64,000 bases of DNA from Anas platyrhynchos (Eukaryota > Chordata > Aves > Anseriformes > Anatidae). Both the position numbers and the translations under genes were made by a program. Shown in pieces: positions 54,001 to 64,000 of this stretch. Below the pieces are notes generated by a model that saw nothing but the letters and a program-made list of their open reading frames with translations, was not told where the DNA came from and made no database searches. The stretch spans positions 50,994,501 through 51,058,500 of the forward strand of contig NC_092590.1 of assembly GCF_047663525.1 (NCBI RefSeq), given 5' to 3'. Position 1 is the stretch's first letter. Each line of letters starts with the position of its first letter.

Positions 54001-57000
54001 TATTATCTGGGGAAAAAAAGGTACTCCGAAAGCAGGTATTTAAGTGTTTGTTTTACTCTTTTCTTTCTATTTTCCAAATGACTTAGAAGATAAAAAGACT
54101 AAACATTACCTGTTTGTCCTTCTGCTGGCTTCTGTCTCCTGATGGCCACAGTCTCCATGAATCATTATCAATAACATCAGCAAGAACGATTTCTTTTGTC
54201 AAAATATTAACACCAAATTCAATCTAAAAAGACAACAAGAATCCTATCTTAGGAACTATTCAGTGATATCTTTCCTGTCAGAACTAGGAACGTGAGAAGT
54301 CGTACTTGCATACCTTCAGGTCTACCAGAGTGCAGTTTTGGGGCTGCCATGATTTTTCCAGGATCTCAAAAATAGCTTGAGTAGAACGAGCCATAATATC
54401 CACTTCTGTCTGGCCAATAGTAAGTCCAGCAAAAGAGAATTTTGCTTCAATTAGCTGCTCTTCAGACCACTGTGGATCATTGTTAGCATCATCCTATTAA
54501 GAAAACCAAAACAGGTAAGAACATTAAGTTAAGCTTACTATAATGGAAAAATAACCATTAGAAGATAGTACATTTGGGCTTAAAATAAAAAAGATATTGG
54601 CTTGTAACTAGAATTTTGTAATTAGTGCTTAAAAACAGAGAGCAACATTAAACACACTTGTAACACTTTAACATTTTTCAAAACACTTCAAGTTTGGACA
54701 GCATTCCGAGAGCAAAAAAAAACAAGAAAACAAAAAAACACAACAACAAACAAACCACAAAACACAAGCACTTTAGGTCATAGTTCACAAGACATAACTC
54801 CTCCTGGGATATATCAGAAAGTGTCTCCTTTCTATCCCATTTCGCTTGTCACTCTTTCATGCCCCCATGAGCCAGTATTGCACCGTATGTGCTTTGGACA
54901 AAACAGCTCTTGGATGAGAATATGAGAAAGTTTCAAGATAGCGAGTGATACCACCAACCCTAAAAGAAGGTCAATTGCTAGTGCAACCTGCTATTCACCA
55001 GCATTTTTAGAAAGATGCTACAGAGTTTTTCTAGCTCTAAGTTTGATTAACACCATAGGAAAGGAAACTTACCTTGAAAAACATCTCAATTTTGGGTGGG
55101 TAAAACTTATAGCCTTCTTTGACACCAGGGTTTCTTTTGAGGAAAGAGCCAGTAGCAATTCTTCTGCACACCCATTCGATCGGGATCATTTCACAGTGAG
55201 CTGCTATGAATGCTGTGTCACTGTGTTTTCTGACAAAAGCCGTTTTGATTCCTAAATATAAAGATTAGTTCCATTACTACACAAACTCCACAACTGAAAC
55301 AAGACTCAAAAGCATCTTTAAGTTTAAGCACAAACAAATCTTATTTCTCTCTGGACTTCAGGGATACACTGAACCTCTTCAACGTATTTTAAGCCTAACA
55401 AGAGGGCTTCATTTTTGCCTTGCAAAAGGCCTTCACTGCCATTATTTTCCTACAGGTCAGTACTTTGCCAGTTTTATCATGCCATGTTCACCTGTTGTTC
55501 AGGTCCTTCTGCTCTGGTCAGAAATCCAATCGTTGCAAATCCTTCCCTCATGATGGTTTGTTTTTTAAAAAAAAGTTAGCAGCAACAGTACCCAAATATA
55601 CCCTCTGGTGGAAGATCTATGGACTGGAACATCATACAGTGAAGGGCAATTGGAGTTAGCAAAAGACAGCAAAATATAAGGTAATTTTTGCTACTTCATT
55701 CACAAAAGAGGATGGGGCAAGGGAAAGAATGACTTATTTTTTTTAATGAAAGGAAGGTCTAACATTTATGTAGGGCACTAGATCATTGTGATTTGTTGGA
55801 CAACAGACATTTAGACTCAACAATACATATAAATATGAATCTCCTCCAGCATATCTTATATAATTTTAAGATACAAGAACATATTAAACATTGACAGCCA
55901 ATTGGTGCCAATAGTCATTTTAAGTGTAATACAGCTCTCTTCTCATCTCACTCCTAGGGAAAGACAAATGTCAAACCCAACTGCATCCACCATAAAAAGA
56001 GGACAAAGGATCTGCAAACAATCACTTCAAGAAGTAGCTCTATTCCATTCCACTTCCAGCAACCATGGAAGAAGAACCTAAAAACACAGTACTGAAATCA
56101 CAGAATCACAGAATTTCTAGGTTGGAAGAGACCTCAAGATCATCGAGTCCAACCTCTAACCTAACACTAACAGTCCCCACTGAACCATATCCCTAAGCTC
56201 TACATCTAAACGTCTTTTAAAGACTTCCAGGGATGGTGACTCCACCACCTCCCTGGGCAGCCTGTTCCAGTGCCTAACAACCCTTTCAGTAAAGAAGTTC
56301 TTCCTAACATCTAACCTAAAACTCCCCTGGCGCAACTTAAGCCCATTCCCCCTCGTCCTGTCACCAATCACATCTTTATAGTTTATTATAAGGCCCTCAA
56401 GGACAATGATTAAAAGAAATGAACTGCCTACCAAGTAACTTCTAAATCCAGGCATTAAATCCCCCTCATAGCTTTTTTATTGACTACAGTTTTCAATTAC
56501 TGCAGATGTGTGCTTTTGAAAGGCTGACATTTGCTCTGCTCTAAGTGGGAGAGAAACTTTAACAGAATCCTTTGTAAATCACTACCTTTGATAAAGTAGG
56601 TCAAGAAGAGTTGCGAAAAAAGCAAACAAACTATTTCTACAATAAGGCATGCATGTTATCTGAAATGTATGCCTGTCAAATAATCAAACCAGAGCAGAAC
56701 CCTACTTCTTTTGTTGCTTTAACCTGCAGCTGCAATTTACTCTGTATACTCTTCCAGAGCACCTGAAGCTACTGAGTGAAAGCTATTTAAGAGTCTTTGA
56801 GGCAGCTCCTTAGTATTTTGATTTCATGCTGCATATGTAGAGTATTAAAATTAGTAGCTTAATTATTGGCCTATATATTAATTAATATAGAATTAGGCAA
56901 AGCCACGTAATTCATTGCTTCTGAATTAGAACCAGTATCTCTAATCAACTGCAAAAATAAATGGAAAGACCCCATAGACTTCTTTGTACCATATCAACAA

Positions 57001-58264
57001 CAGGCTTCCTGGGAAAGCCAGTGACTGGGGATCATACTGAACAACTTGATCAAGTCTTCTTTCTCCACCAATCCATTCACAAAAGGCCTTCACCTCCACC
57101 TGTCCTTGAAGAAATACTTGTATAGAAACAGAGGTAGATACAACTATACAGAAAGCTCCCTTCTCTCCCTCACATTTGAAACACACTGATTTTACTGTTT
57201 GACTGAGATCTATCAATTTATAACAGATAATACAGCTTTTAGAGCAACTGCTACTCAGCTGGGGCTTTGTAGCAGAGTGGAGGGTTAAGGGTATGTCCAG
57301 ACAAACAGGAGAAACTATAGTGGTGGATTAGGTTACTTCACATACTCTCATGGTCTAAACGACCAAGTCACCTACCCAGGTCTGTAGCACTAGAAGGAAA
57401 AACGCCGAACTATGAAGTAACAAAAAAGAAAGACAAAACCGAAAGCATCACAGCCTCGAGGCAGGATAAATCAGTATAGAAGCATCAATGGTTTGCAACA
57501 CCATCTCAATACGCAGGCATTTGTTCTGCCTTCAGAACACTTACCAGCTTCTTGCAGCAGCTGAAACACACAGCTCGTGGTTGTGTTGGAAATGGCAGCC
57601 TTCCCCTCCATTCGGTCCTTCCTGGCCGCGTTTCCCGCTGTTATTTGGTCTTTCGACTGCATCAGAACGCATCCCGGGATATCTGGCAGCTCGTACACTT
57701 CTTTTGTTTTACCTTCGTTCACTTTTTTGCCAAGTTTCAGCTCTACAGAACAACAGAAAGAAGAATTTGAGATCGAAAGAGCCTTCTTATTCTTCACACC
57801 CGAACAGCTCCGTGCCCAGCAGCATCCCCAGGAGGCGCGGGCTAACTTTCCTCAGCCACCTTCCACACGCGGCCGCTGCCTCAGGGGGCGCCGGCGTAAG
57901 CGTGGGGGGGCAACTTTTACTACTTTTACTACTTTTTACTTAGTTCTTTCTCTTTAAAACTACTTTTTCACTGCCGGACTCGCGCTCTGAGGGGGAGCTC
58001 TCGCGCCTCGCTTCAGGGGCGCGGCGATCAGCGTGCACCCCCCTCCCCCAAATCAAAATAAATAAAATAAAGTAAAATAAAAATATATATTAAAAAAAAG
58101 AAGTTTTGTGACGAAAAACTTTTACTTCACTCCCCCAGAGCCCACAGGCGGCTGCGCTACTCCCTCTCTCCCCAAACCACCAACACCACCACCAGCAGCA
58201 GCAGCCCCCGGCCGTTACCGGCCCCCTCAGCGCCCCAACGGTTACCTGAGCCGGCGGGGGCCAT
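50857..58264 (-). CDS. PAICS: PAICS, bifunctional SAICAR synthetase / AIR carboxylase (9 coding exons, complete)
   Basis: Minus-strand join, in transcript order: 58264-58246, 57742-57545, 55251-55073, 54493-54314, 54223-54110, 53327-53244, 53113-52933, 51835-51677, 51023-50857. The total is 1,281 nt, or 426 residues plus TAA, with GT-AG introns throughout and consistent phases. It performs steps 6 and 7 of cytosolic de novo purine synthesis: AIR to CAIR, then CAIR plus aspartate to SAICAR. Residues 1 to about 260 are the SAICAR synthetase (PurC-like) domain, with [10 protein letters not shown] and [15 protein letters not shown]. Residues about 265-426 are class II AIR carboxylase (PurE-like), with [34 protein letters not shown] and [20 protein letters not shown]. 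No ATP-dependent PurK-like partner is needed in animals. The length equals the avian enzyme as I recall it. It shares a promoter with PPAT. Confidence 0.97.
51677..51835 (-). CDS. PAICS: PAICS exon 8 (AIR carboxylase core)
   Basis: Codes [20 protein letters not shown] and [15 protein letters not shown]. The acceptor is CCTCCCAAG and the donor GTAAGA. Confidence 0.96.
52933..53113 (-). CDS. PAICS: PAICS exon 7 (AIR carboxylase N-terminal part)
   Basis: Codes [20 protein letters not shown] and [18 protein letters not shown]. The GSPSDL loop and SAHK are PurE-family substrate contacts. The donor is G|GTAAAT. Confidence 0.96.
53244..53327 (-). CDS. PAICS: PAICS exon 6 (interdomain)
   Basis: 28 codons, [20 protein letters not shown] and following. 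It links the two catalytic domains. The acceptor is TTTTTTTCAG and the donor GTATGT. Confidence 0.96.
54110..54223 (-). CDS. PAICS: PAICS exon 5
   Basis: 38 codons, [20 protein letters not shown] through [10 protein letters not shown], the conserved C-terminal part of the SAICAR synthetase active site. The donor is GTAATG. Confidence 0.96.
54314..54493 (-). CDS. PAICS: PAICS exon 4
   Basis: 60 codons, [19 protein letters not shown] through CTLVDLK. The acceptor is TTAATAG and the donor GTATGC. Confidence 0.96.
55073..55251 (-). CDS. PAICS: PAICS exon 3
   Basis: Codes [19 protein letters not shown] and [19 protein letters not shown]. The acceptor is TTTAG, the donor GTAAGT, and it ends in phase 0. 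Confidence 0.96.
55252..57544 (-). other. PAICS intron 2
   Basis: 2.3 kb. It contains one relatively well-preserved CR1 3' end (56097-56390) and is otherwise unique AT-rich DNA. Confidence 0.65.
56097..56390 (-). repeat. CR1 LINE 3' end in PAICS intron 2
   Basis: The plus strand reads AATCACAGAATCACAGAATT and then the antisense of the CR1 3' region. The minus strand still has a long open relic with [20 protein letters not shown] and [20 protein letters not shown]. It is the best-preserved copy in the window and so probably the youngest. Confidence 0.95.
57545..57742 (-). CDS. PAICS: PAICS exon 2 (SAICAR synthetase N-lobe)
   Basis: Codes [19 protein letters not shown] through [11 protein letters not shown]. 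It contains the nucleotide-binding loop [10 protein letters not shown] and the [10 protein letters not shown] motif. The acceptor is TTCTGTAG and the donor GTAAGT. Confidence 0.96.
57743..58245 (-). other. PAICS intron 1
   Basis: About 500 nt inside the CpG island. It is interrupted by AT-rich low-complexity DNA: TACTTTT-type repeats near 57916-57975 and AAATAAAA-type repeats near 58050-58105. Confidence 0.65.
58246..58264 (-). CDS. PAICS: PAICS exon 1 (start codon)
   Basis: Only 19 coding nt, giving MAPAGS plus one base before the donor G|GTAACC. The ATG at 58264 has GCCATGG context. The exon is too short for ORF detection; it was found by matching phase 1 to exon 2, which opens with ELKLGKKV. 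Confidence 0.88.
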
Positions 58265-58437
58265 GGCGATGGCGATGGCGGCGGGAGCGGCGGCGGCAGG
58301 CACCTAGGGCACAGGACAGAGCCTTCAGCGCACCCCGCCGGGCCTCGGCGCCGCGGTAAGAAGGGCCGCGAGAAGGGGCGGGCAGGCGGGGGGGGCGGGC
58401 AGCGCTAATGGCCGCCACCCCGTGCCTCCTCTTGCTG

Positions 58438-58456
58438 CCCCCCCCCCCCCCCCCCC
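58438..58456. repeat. Poly-C run in the PAICS-PPAT promoter
   Basis: 19 consecutive C on plus, flanked by further C-rich DNA to about 58,570. The minus strand is a strong G-quadruplex candidate. Its length may be misassembled or polymorphic. Confidence 0.9.
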
Positions 58457-58575
58457 TCTTCCCTCAATCCCCAGCCGCCCCCCAGCCCTCCGCCCCCGTT
58501 CCCCCCCCCGGCAGCCCCCGAGCCCCCCGGCGGGGCAGGGGGCGGCGTGCGGGGCCGCAGCCCCCCCGCATGTAA

Positions 58576-58726
58576 ATGAGGCAGGCTACCGGCGGCCCCG
58601 CGCGGCGCTGTTGGCTGCGTGAGGCAGGCAGGGAGGGAGGAAGAGAGAGAGGAGAGCGGGAGGGGAGCCGCCGCCGCCGCCACACGCCGCTGCCCGGTGC
58701 TGGGTGCCCGGTTCCCCGCTGCCACC
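58576..58726 (+). promoter_or_regulatory. Possible upstream ORF overlapping the PPAT start
   Basis: An ATG at 58576 opens a frame, out of register with PPAT, that passes the PPAT ATG without a stop. Five bases earlier a minimal start-stop (ATGTAA, 58571-58576) occurs. Either matters only if transcription starts upstream of them. Confidence 0.3.
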
Positions 58727-58854
58727 ATGGAGCTGGAGGAGCTGGGCATCCGCGAGGAGTGCGGCGTGTTCGGCTGCATCGCCTCCGGCGTGTGGCCCAC
58801 CGAGCTGGACGTGCCCCATGTCATCACGCTGGGGCTGGTGGGGCTGCAGCACAG
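58727..58854 (+). CDS. PPAT: PPAT exon 1, amidophosphoribosyltransferase (partial; gene continues past the window)
   Basis: Codes residues 1-42 and two bases of the next codon ([20 protein letters not shown] to GLVGLQH), ending CACAG|GTAAGG. PPAT makes 5-phosphoribosylamine from PRPP and glutamine, the committed step of de novo purine synthesis in the cytosol. The first 11 residues are the propeptide known to be removed to expose Cys12, the N-terminal nucleophile of the glutaminase domain; the CGVFG that follows is the class signature. The ATG has an ideal Kozak context (GCCACCATGG). Exon 2, expected to begin with a Gly-Gln-Glu-Ser-Ala motif, is not visible before 64,000. The full enzyme is about 510-517 residues. 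Confidence 0.96.
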
Positions 58855-61800
58855 GTAAGGGGGCAGCGGGAGGAGGGGAGAAGGGGGGGGGGGGGGAAAT
58901 CCCTTCCTTCATCGGCGGCGGCCGGGCACAAGGAGCGGCGTGGCCGGGGCCCGTTCCCGCTCCGAGCCCCGCTGCCGTCCCGCTCTGGCGGCGAGGCCCT
59001 GCTGGAGATGCTGCTGCTCATACGCAGCCCCGCCGAGGGCGAGGGGAGGCTGCGCGAACAGAAAAGGGCGCTCAGAGCTCCGCGGGGCTCCCTCCTCGCA
59101 GCCACAAGTGGTGCGGGCAGAGAAAGCTCGCCTGCCAGCCGGGAGCTCTGCGGCCCCGTCAACATCCGTGAGCGACTGTGGGGGGCTGTGGAGTTTTGGT
59201 TCTGCCCTCGCTTGGCGTTTCGGAGTTGAGCGTACACCCATCGCTATCTCGGCGCCAGCGAGGTCTGGCTGCCTCGTGGGAGCACATGCACGGCCACACG
59301 CACGTGGGAGCTTGGGCTCTGCACCCCAAACGCCTGTGCGGGAAGCCTCGCTTCACTTCGCGTTGGTGGAAAGTGGGTGAAAACAGGCACATGCATGAGG
59401 CTGGGGAGGTGGGCTGCTCTAGGCACACATGCACCGAAGAAGGGGGGAAAAAAAAAGGGGGGGGGGGTCACTGTATTTTTGAGGTCACAGACATGTGAGG
59501 GTTGCTCCGAAGTTGTTCTGGACCAAGAGTATGAAATTGTTTACGTTCAGGTTTTCTGCTTGTTATAGCCAAGTTTTAGGTACTTTCCCTGGCTAAATGG
59601 TGCATCCCTACATCACACTCAGGTACTAATGTCTCTTTGGATTGCAGCTGTATCATTTGTAAGCTACATATATTTGCCAGTGTCCGTCAAAATCACTTTT
59701 ATTGGGAATGATAAAGCTACAAAATCCAAGGAATGAAGCCGGGTAATCAATTAATGGTCTTATTTTAGGTTGAGCCACTTCTCTGTAAAGAGGCTGGAAA
59801 AAAATCTGATCCCATTTATGCCTGCACAGTTACACTAGTGAACCTGGATGGAGTTTCTTAGTTGGAAATAAAATGACTGCTGTGTTTTTCATCATTTTGC
59901 AGCTTATTGTCTCAACTTTCACTGCAACCTTATTTCATGATTTTCAATACACATTTTTTTCTTTTTTTTTTTTTTTTCTGACGGGCACTTGACAAGTATA
60001 TTTCCATGAGTTCTTTAGTATCAAATGCCCCCTGAGGAGCCTTATTTGAGACAACTGTAGCCAGTAATGCTAATATTGTGACTACAGTGGAAGCAATTGG
60101 CAAGTTCTAAAAAATCACAGAATAAGTACCTAAAGGCATACATACACTACCTCTGATTTTGATTTCTTTAGTAACTCAGTAACTAAAGAAATCTAAGGGA
60201 TGGTTTCTTAGAAACATAAACCTTATTGCATCTGTAAAATCAAACTTGTTTACTTTCACTGTGAAGTTAAACAGCCCATTCAATTAGGTATACCTTTCAA
60301 ACACGCAATAAAATTCTATTAAATAGCTGAGATTTAAATGTTCCCATTTCCTTTAATGTTTCTCTCTAACCTCTTTGAATTTTCCCTTAGTGTAGTAAAA
60401 GGCGGTGGCATCCCTATCAGGAGGTAATAAAGTAGCACCTGTTCTTGTTGGAACATCTCTTGAAAACCAGGATTAAGTTTTAGCATCAACTGTATCAGTA
60501 AATTACACTAAGCACATTCTTTTAAACTGAAAAGGTAAGAAGCATCTCTTTAACAGTATTCCTTTCAAGGTATGTAAATATGGGAGAGAGGTATGGTAGG
60601 TAAATAACAATGGATAGTCCCAAGCAGGCCCTGAGTGACCATCAGAAGTTTGGTTGTCCGCTAGAAAATAAAGTCCTTAGACATCCCGTTGAAATTAATA
60701 AGGATGTGTAGGTAATGACTACTGGCCTTAGATAGTCATAGTCATGATTCTTCTGTTGCTAATTAGTCCTGTGCAGTAAGTCAAATGTCAGAATTTGGCC
60801 CTTAATTCACCTCAGATTTTAGAAATTAGAATATTCAAGCATGGCAGTGCATTGAGCTGCATTCTTGAGATGACTGATCTACACAAAGTGGAGCAAGCTG
60901 TTGGGAACACATCATAATTTCTAATCCTTGAAATCCTATCTGTATGCATAAACATAGAGTGCTTGTTACAAGCCACAAAAACACATGGCATGAATTCCTT
61001 GTGCTCTGTGTTCTGATACAGGCATTTGCAGCAAAGTAAAAGGCTTTGCTTTTTGTGATAAATGGCCTGAAGAGCTGATAGTTTTTTTACAGCGTTAGAA
61101 AGATATTCAGGCGCTTTGGAGAGCTTTACTTCAGTAAGGATGTTTGCAACTGAAAGCTTGAAACTCAGTACACTGCATCAATCAAACAGTATATTTTAGC
61201 ATGTATTTGAGTGGTTTTGTTTGTATCACTGAAACTATTCTGCATGAAGTCAGGTGTATTTGTAAGCTGGGTTCTGCAGTGGGCCCACAAGCAGACACAC
61301 CAGGAAAAGCTGACTTAGAATCTCACTTTATTGTCATGCAAGTGACAACTTCTTAAAGCTTTTTCCTTTTTTTTTTTTCCTTTTTTCTTTTTTTAATTAA
61401 AAAACAGCTGCTCAGATGTCAAAGCCTAAATTCACACTCCTTTGTAGCAGAAGGCAGAATATGGCTTTTCATTGGCTTTTACTTAATAGTGGTGAACTGT
61501 GAATTAAAACAAAAAAAAATGTGTGTATTCCTACTAACAGTCTTTCCATGCACTAAGAACATTGTACCAATTTAACTTAAGGCCATTTGTTAGTGATTTT
61601 CATCTGGTTTTGACGCATTTTTATAGTTATGTTAGCAGTGAATTTCATTATGTTTGAAACTTTAAAGCCTTTAAAGCTAAAACCGTTACTCTGGGTTTAA
61701 CATTAACAAAGTGGGTATTCTAAGTCATTTTACAAACTGTAAGCTGGGGAACAAAATCACTATAAAATCTACTGTCTGCCAAAATAAAGTCAAGGGATAT

Positions 61801-64000
61801 TGGTAAGGAGAGGACTTTCTTGGGGGCGGTGAGGGAGGGAGGAGGAGTACTGCGAGTTACAAATCTATTAAACGTCATTTGAGTCCTTGACCAGGACAAA
61901 TTTGCAACCTTAATCTTGGAACAAGTGTGACTCTTGTTAACTTTTTGCAAAATTCTTTGGAAAATATTTTTGGCAGTAATGCCATGAACTGAAACCTGCA
62001 ATTCAGCTTTGTGCTGATTTTTTAATAAGATCTTTAAAAGGCCCTTTCTGTGCAGGTGGAAGTCTGGTTAAGACAGGGATTATTTCTTATTCCAGCTCAG
62101 CTGGGTCTATGTATGGGATTGGTGATGAGAAGCAAAGTAAAAGGAAAGGACACTTGGCAGGCATGTTTTTTGATACCTTCCCTGTGACTGTCCACTATTA
62201 AAACTCACACAACCATGCCAAATTAACCACCACTGTTGTAAGCTAGGCTTTTTACTTTGCTTTCTATCCAGTAGAATTGCTAGTTGATCCCAATTAGCCA
62301 CTCTTCTAAATATCTCCAGTCAGCATAGCATATTGAATCGGATTATCTACCTTTTATATACAACCTCTTGGCTGCAAGACAGATTTTATAACGCTTTTTA
62401 GTAAGTTATTGGTATGGTGTCTCACCTGAGCAAATTAGACCAAATGGATGGAAATTTTCTGAGGATTATGGATATGCTGCAGGTAATGATCCTTATAATT
62501 TGGTGTGTAACCCTTTTCTTTTCATCTTAAGAACCCAGTATGGGTTTAGCAAATCCTCCATCCCCAGATGCAAAAGCAGCAGTTAATGTTTTAACTGTCT
62601 AAACGCCAAATGTTGTAATTAATCATACTTGTATATACATTCCCTATGGAATATACTGGGTAAAATGTCCAGCTAATAACTTGAGCCTGTATGGGGTTTT
62701 ACCAGCACATTTGTGCTGTACATGCTGGTAAAAGATTCTCGAGTACTTTCAGAGACTCTTACTGCATGTAGCTAATAGTAACACTTTATAGTACTGGTAT
62801 AGTACAGGTAGTACTGGTTTAAGTTTATAGGCTGTTCTGTGCTGCTAGGTGCTGACAGCCCAGTTTAAGTAGACACCACACCGCTCACTACTGCAGGAAG
62901 GGAAATGAGTGAGGCATTTGGCTCACTTTCGACTGTGCTGAGCTCTTACATCCGTTACAGCTGTTACAGCTGTTTACGTACTTTCCTGTATGGCGATTTC
63001 CTGAAAGTGAAGACAAACCAGACTTACATTCTAACCACATTCCAATCCCTGGAGTATAATGTGTATTTCACAAAATGCAGTCCAGCCTTAGGTCTTATCT
63101 CTGGATGTGGAATTACGAATTGGAATAAGATAACATAAGGAGGGGGAAAACCAGCAGATAAGTGGTACTAAAGGGTGTATTTAAAGAGGATGTTTCAGAG
63201 ATAATAGCTATTAAATTTATTGTGGCCAACAGACTTTAATTCTGTCACATTAACCTAGCTGTGGAGTGGGGATGAGACTTCATTTTTCTTCAAATTGACT
63301 TCAGTTAAGTCATCCATGTAGGCATGATACAGCTCTTGAGTTATTTTCACAGGATTGCTTTTTGTTGCTTTGTCTGCCCATCCCTTAAATTTGAGCCTGA
63401 TGCATGGCATCAGGGTTGTACACAGCACAGGTTGGTTCCTGATGGGTGCTGTAGGCCAAATAAAGTGTCCTGGCTGCTCTTTTTGCCGTGTCTCTCACTC
63501 CCTTTTCTTGAACTTTAAAATAAACAAAAAAAAACAGGGGTGTTCTAACTTGTTACTAAGTTAGAACTTAAATAAGTTGTGGATAACCATTTGAGCACGA
63601 GTGCTGGTGCCAATGCAACAGACGCCATCTGCAGAAGAGTGGGAGTGTGGAGGGAGTGCTTTTAAGCCAACAGTGATGACTGCATTCCTGGACTCCAGGA
63701 ATGCAAGTACCTCTCTGCTCAGTGAAGCCCATTCTCCAGGCGTTTGGCCCAAATACATTTCGGGCTACCAGGAAATAAACTAAATGAGGCATTCAGGGGA
63801 CTTTCCAGGGTAATAGCCCTATCAAAGACGTGTAAAGGGATCCATTCATCTCAGTGAATAAGTGTGCTTCAGAGGTGAATGGACTATAGATCGGGGTGGT
63901 GATTTTTCCATTTATCTGCTACACCTCAAAAATTTCAGTATCCTCCTTGGCAAACTGGGGAGAAGACAGAGATATGTCCTTAATCTGAATGGTCCCCTGC
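58855..64000 (+). other. PPAT intron 1 (incomplete)
   Basis: GC-rich until about 59,420, with G runs at 58883-58896 and 59457-59467 and a CACGTG at 59301-59306, then ordinary AT-rich DNA. It holds T runs (near 59960 and 61370), an inverted repeat at 62697-62733 and a perfect 11-bp hairpin at 63681-63705. I see no CR1 copy and no further exon. Confidence 0.75.
60655..60820. repeat. Possible ancient repeat remnant in PPAT intron 1
   Basis: Contains CATCCCGTTGAAATTAATAA and CAGAATTTGGCCCTTAATTC, both reminiscent of old sauropsid repeats. Weak support. Confidence 0.25.

Larger units (their letters stand above)
53328..55072 (-). other. PAICS introns 3-5
   Basis: AT-rich introns between exons 6, 5, 4 and 3. 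There is an A/CA-rich low-complexity patch at about 54714-54770, and no other recognisable content. Confidence 0.6.
58265..58726. promoter_or_regulatory. Bidirectional PAICS-PPAT promoter
   Basis: 462 bp between two divergent start codons, inside a CpG island (about 57.8-59.4 kb). I see no TATA box. GC boxes lie at 58375-58382 and 58392-58399, a run of 19 C at 58438-58456, and an octamer-like ATGTAAAT at 58570-58577. Head-to-head PPAT/PAICS (GPAT/AIRC) with a shared promoter is established for chicken and mammals, and fits the need to co-express two enzymes of one pathway. The transcription starts cannot be placed from sequence. Confidence 0.9.

Noticed and set aside
56156..56455. 99-codon minus-strand frame inside PAICS intron 2 as an exon
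   Set aside because: It is the CR1 ORF2 C-terminal relic ([20 protein letters not shown]), not part of PAICS.
57488..57957. Plus-strand frames of 126-151 codons opposite PAICS exon 2
   Set aside because: Antisense shadows of PAICS exon 2 and its flanks.
50857..58854. PAICS-PPAT as an operon-like or novel cluster
   Set aside because: The head-to-head pair with a shared promoter is already well described in chicken and mammals.
58405..59434. Overlapping long frames on both strands around PPAT exon 1
   Set aside because: Composition artefacts of the CpG island, low complexity (poly-P, poly-G, poly-R). Only the 58727 frame encodes a known protein.
58855..64000. PPAT exon 2
   Set aside because: No acceptor followed by the expected GQESAG-type coding sequence is visible. 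The exon must lie beyond the window.

Overview
This is nuclear DNA from a vertebrate, almost certainly a bird and most like chicken chromosome 4. Three things point there: seven CR1 LINE fragments, AT-rich non-coding DNA with two sharp CpG islands, and multi-exon genes whose products match avian LONRF1, PAICS and PPAT. Gene identities come from recalled family sequences; no database search was run. There are no operons, CRISPR arrays, plasmids or other prokaryotic features, and no undescribed multi-gene system was found.

Layout. Positions 1-29,500 hold no exon I can support. This is AT-rich intergenic or regulatory DNA with CR1 remnants near 4.2-5.2, 8.1-8.3, 16.1-16.4 and 16.9-17.6 kb, short hairpins and homopolymers. 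A CpG island at about 29.5-31.1 kb contains the promoter and first exon of LONRF1 (plus strand). Its 12 coding exons run from 30,223 to 44,895 and join into an uninterrupted 717-residue protein (RING, TPR, RING, LON substrate-binding domain), with a 3' UTR to about 45,985. About 3.8 kb of apparently empty DNA separates it from PAICS, which lies convergently on the minus strand. PAICS has 9 coding exons, 58,264 down to 50,857, giving 426 residues. A second CpG island (about 57.8-59.4 kb) separates the ATG of PAICS from the ATG of PPAT (plus strand, 58,727) by 462 bp. Only exon 1 of PPAT is inside the window; the rest, to 64,000, is its first intron.

How the genes relate. PPAT catalyses the first committed step of de novo purine synthesis, and PAICS is the bifunctional enzyme for steps 6 and 7. 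Their head-to-head arrangement over a shared promoter is the known avian and mammalian coexpression arrangement (GPAT-AIRC in chicken). LONRF1, a probable E3 ubiquitin ligase, is an unrelated neighbour. In human the three genes are not together (LONRF1 on 8p, PPAT/PAICS on 4q), so the LONRF1-PAICS interval holds an evolutionary rearrangement junction.

The points most worth checking are an in-frame 54-nt alternative acceptor in LONRF1, a D-box plus E-box pair in its promoter, upstream ATGs before PPAT, and several near-perfect hairpins, one made of two opposed TEAD-type motifs.
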